Below, piece by piece: positions 41,820-43,418 of a DNA stretch of 43,418 bases (the first letter of the stretch is position 1; each line of letters opens with the position of its first letter). The notes under the pieces are model-generated. The model had not been told where the DNA came from and did not search any database. It worked only from the letters and a program-made list of their open reading frames with translations. The position numbers and the translations under genes were made by a program. Source of the stretch: Clostridiales bacterium (GTDB taxonomy: Bacteria > Bacillota > Clostridia > Lachnospirales > Lachnospiraceae); contig JAAZDK010000037.1 of the NCBI GenBank assembly GCA_012512855.1, positions 1 to 43,418 on the forward strand, given 5' to 3'.

Positions 41820-43346
41820 ATGGAAGAAAACAGGAAATTAAATGATGAGCAGAGTATCATTAATAATGGGATATATAATGGCATAAAAAACAATGAAATA
41901 AAAAGTGACATGGATAATGATATGAATAATCATCTGAATAATGATAGATCAAAAGAGCCGGACGGACAGGCCTATACCGAGGAAAAGCCGGTTAAAGACA
42001 GTTTGCTTGAAGATAGCCTGACGGATGATAAAGCAAATACTGATCCGGCAGCTGAAGCTTACTCCGGTTTTGAGACTAAGTCCGGTTTTGAGACTGACAA
42101 AGCTGCTGTGGTTGAGGATAAGTCTGCTGATGCGGCAGGTACTGAGCCCGACAAAAAGTCCGTAAAGACAAAGTTAACCAAGGGCCAGAAGTATAAAAAG
42201 CTGAAGCGGATGATGAAAACTACAAAAACAATGGCCATTTGCAGCAGCAGGGTTGAAATGTACAAGTATTTGGCCAAGCAGTTTGATAAGCTGAAGGATT
42301 ATAAAAACTCACAGGAGCTGGCCGAAAAATGCAGAAAGAAGGCAAAGAAAACCAAAAAGCTGATAAAGCAGCAGATATATGAAACAGCGGTCAATTTAAA
42401 AAATACGGCCGAAAGGCCTGAGGATTACAAGCTTGCAGCCGTAGAATTTCGCAAGCTTTCCGGCTATCTTGATGCCTATGAGCTTGCCGCCGAGTGTGAG
42501 CTGCTGGCAGCCAGACTTGAAAAAAGGCTGACTGTCAGAAGAATTGCCGTATTGTCAATTTTGATCTTGCTTATTATATCAGCATTTATTTTTTCCAGAA
42601 CACCATATGCAAAATACAGGCTGGCTAATATGCTTGCATATACCGGCTCATATGATTCGGCAATAAAAATATACAAAAAGCTAGGTAGTTTTCATGACTC
42701 TGATGAAAGAATAAGTGAGGCTCAATATAAGAAGGGCCTTAGGCTGATGGAAGAAGGAAGCTACAAGGATGCCTTAAAGGCCATGGAGGCTGCTGGAGAG
42801 TATAAGGACAGTCAAAAGCTGAAAGCGGATATAGAAAAGCATATTATTAAAAACAGTCCGGTAAAGAGTACTGTAAGGCTTGGCAAATATGACTGGTTAA
42901 TACTAGAGATGGATAATAGCAGGGCCTTATTGATGAAAAAGACATCAATAGCCGGTATTCCTTATAATGACAGTCTAAAGGAAGTTACCTGGGAAGAGTC
43001 GAGCCTTCGTGCGTGGCTTAACTCCGATTTTTATAATGACAGCTTTTCGGCTGAAGAGCAAAAGAATATAGTACCGGCTGATTTGCAAAATCCGGCTAAT
43101 GCATCTAACGGTACAGAGGCAGGCAGGGGCACCATGGATTATATCTTTATTCTGAGTATTGAGGAAGCGCAAAAATATAAGAATATAATGCCTGAATCGG
43201 ATCACAATATCTGGCTTCGTAGCCCCGGAAGCAGTTTAAATAAAGCAGCCTTTATTTCAGCTGATAAAATTATTATGGAGAATGGCTATGAGGTTGACAG
43301 TGACAAGCTTGCAATAAGACCTGTACTCTGGTTTAGCCTGGAATGA
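41820..43346 (+). CDS. Membrane protein with YKDS-type helical repeats and a DUF6273-like domain
   Basis: The 508-residue protein begins with a disordered Asn/Asp/Lys-rich region (about 1-115, including a duplicated SGFETK/D unit). A basic helical region follows. Four TPR-like units with the pattern L..Y.DS.eLa are visible: two before the single membrane segment (~242-259), LKDYKNSQELAEKC and LSGYLDAYELAAEC, and two after, LGSFHDSDERISEA and AGEYKDSQKLKADI. The C-terminal ~160 residues (TVRLGKYDWLILEM, SSLRAWLNSDFY, IWLRSPGSS, LAIRPVLWFSLE) look like DUF6273. Function is unknown. ATG 41820 has GGAG 6 nt upstream; TTG 41808 is less likely. Confidence 0.75.
   Translation: MEENRKLNDEQSIINNGIYNGIKNNEIKSDMDNDMNNHLNNDRSKEPDGQAYTEEKPVKDSLLEDSLTDDKANTDPAAEAYSGFETKSGFETDKAAVVEDKSADAAGTEPDKKSVKTKLTKGQKYKKLKRMMKTTKTMAICSSRVEMYKYLAKQFDKLKDYKNSQELAEKCRKKAKKTKKLIKQQIYETAVNLKNTAERPEDYKLAAVEFRKLSGYLDAYELAAECELLAARLEKRLTVRRIAVLSILILLIISAFIFSRTPYAKYRLANMLAYTGSYDSAIKIYKKLGSFHDSDERISEAQYKKGLRLMEEGSYKDALKAMEAAGEYKDSQKLKADIEKHIIKNSPVKSTVRLGKYDWLILEMDNSRALLMKKTSIAGIPYNDSLKEVTWEESSLRAWLNSDFYNDSFSAEEQKNIVPADLQNPANASNGTEAGRGTMDYIFILSIEEAQKYKNIMPESDHNIWLRSPGSSLNKAAFISADKIIMENGYEVDSDKLAIRPVLWFSLE
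42063..42098 (+). repeat. 18-bp in-frame tandem repeat
   Basis: TCCGGTTTTGAGACT is followed by AAG in copy one (42063-42080) and GAC in copy two (42081-42098). It duplicates a six-residue unit in the disordered N-terminus of the preceding CDS, consistent with recent slippage. Confidence 0.8.
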
Positions 43347-43418
43347 TCCTTTATAACTTGCCATAAAAAAGTGAGTTTGCTTATGCTAAGGCTTTTATAA
43401 TGTAAATGAATCAATTTA

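Noticed and set aside
1-43418. tRNA or rRNA genes, CRISPR arrays, insertion sequences, prophage
   Set aside because: I saw no cloverleaf with CCA-type ends, no regularly spaced repeats, no transposase and no phage genes; the only recombinase is the chromosomal XerD homologue.

Overview
The window looks like a stretch of chromosome from an anaerobic, spore-forming, low-to-middle G+C Firmicute of the class Clostridia, most probably a Lachnospiraceae-type organism. This rests on the sporulation genes (yqfC, yqfD, spoIIM, a dacF-type carboxypeptidase, a BofC-like protein), strong AGGAGG ribosome binding sites, frequent GTG and TTG starts, and Bacillus-like gene neighbourhoods (rpsU-yqfC-yqfD-phoH-HD-ybeY; spoIIM-xerD-pdp-dacF; scpA-scpB). 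The assignment is inferred from gene content, not from a database search. All genes but one (the DAHP synthase) lie on the + strand. I saw no rRNA, tRNA, CRISPR array, insertion sequence or prophage.

Layout. 1-4084: end of a histidine operon: hisD (5' truncated), then a new promoter and a leader with a 34-bp palindrome, hisB, hisA and a three-domain protein in which a decayed HisF barrel is fused to HisI and HisE. 4140-7174: alaS, then rpsU (S21) with its own promoter and terminator. 7250-11883: yqfC, yqfD, phoH, a shortened PgpH-like membrane HD protein and ybeY, in the Bacillus order. 11953-15620: a DUF3048 lipoprotein, a SpoVB/YtgP-type flippase and a BofC-like membrane protein. 15962-19045: two unrelated FAD-dependent oxidoreductases. 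19246-22139: proB, 5-formyl-THF cyclo-ligase and proA, with proC further on at 30687. 22182-24025: hflK-hflC. Then an M14 carboxypeptidase, miaB and rny.

28593-29259 holds a small locus that standard gene calling would miss: a strong-SD ORF for a 31-residue hydrophobic peptide, a hairpin that would bury its SD, a long structured 3' segment and a perfect terminator. It resembles a type I toxin-like unit. It is followed by a PLP aminotransferase, proC, an A+T-rich frameshifted NUDIX pseudogene, an intact ADP-ribose pyrophosphatase (nudF), spoIIM and a XerD homologue. That homologue sits at the conserved locus but has lost several catalytic residues. The lone reverse gene (DAHP synthase) follows, then pdp, a membrane-anchored Big_2-like protein, dacF, a metallophosphoesterase, scpA-scpB and a large DUF6273-type membrane protein.

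The functional themes are amino-acid biosynthesis (His, Pro, aromatic), translation and RNA metabolism (AlaRS, S21, PhoH, YbeY, MiaB, RNase Y), sporulation and cell envelope (YqfC/D, SpoIIM, DacF, flippase), and chromosome segregation (ScpAB, XerD-like). The main surprises are three proteins decayed in place but kept as open frames (HisF domain, HD domain, XerD-like) and the 31-residue peptide locus.
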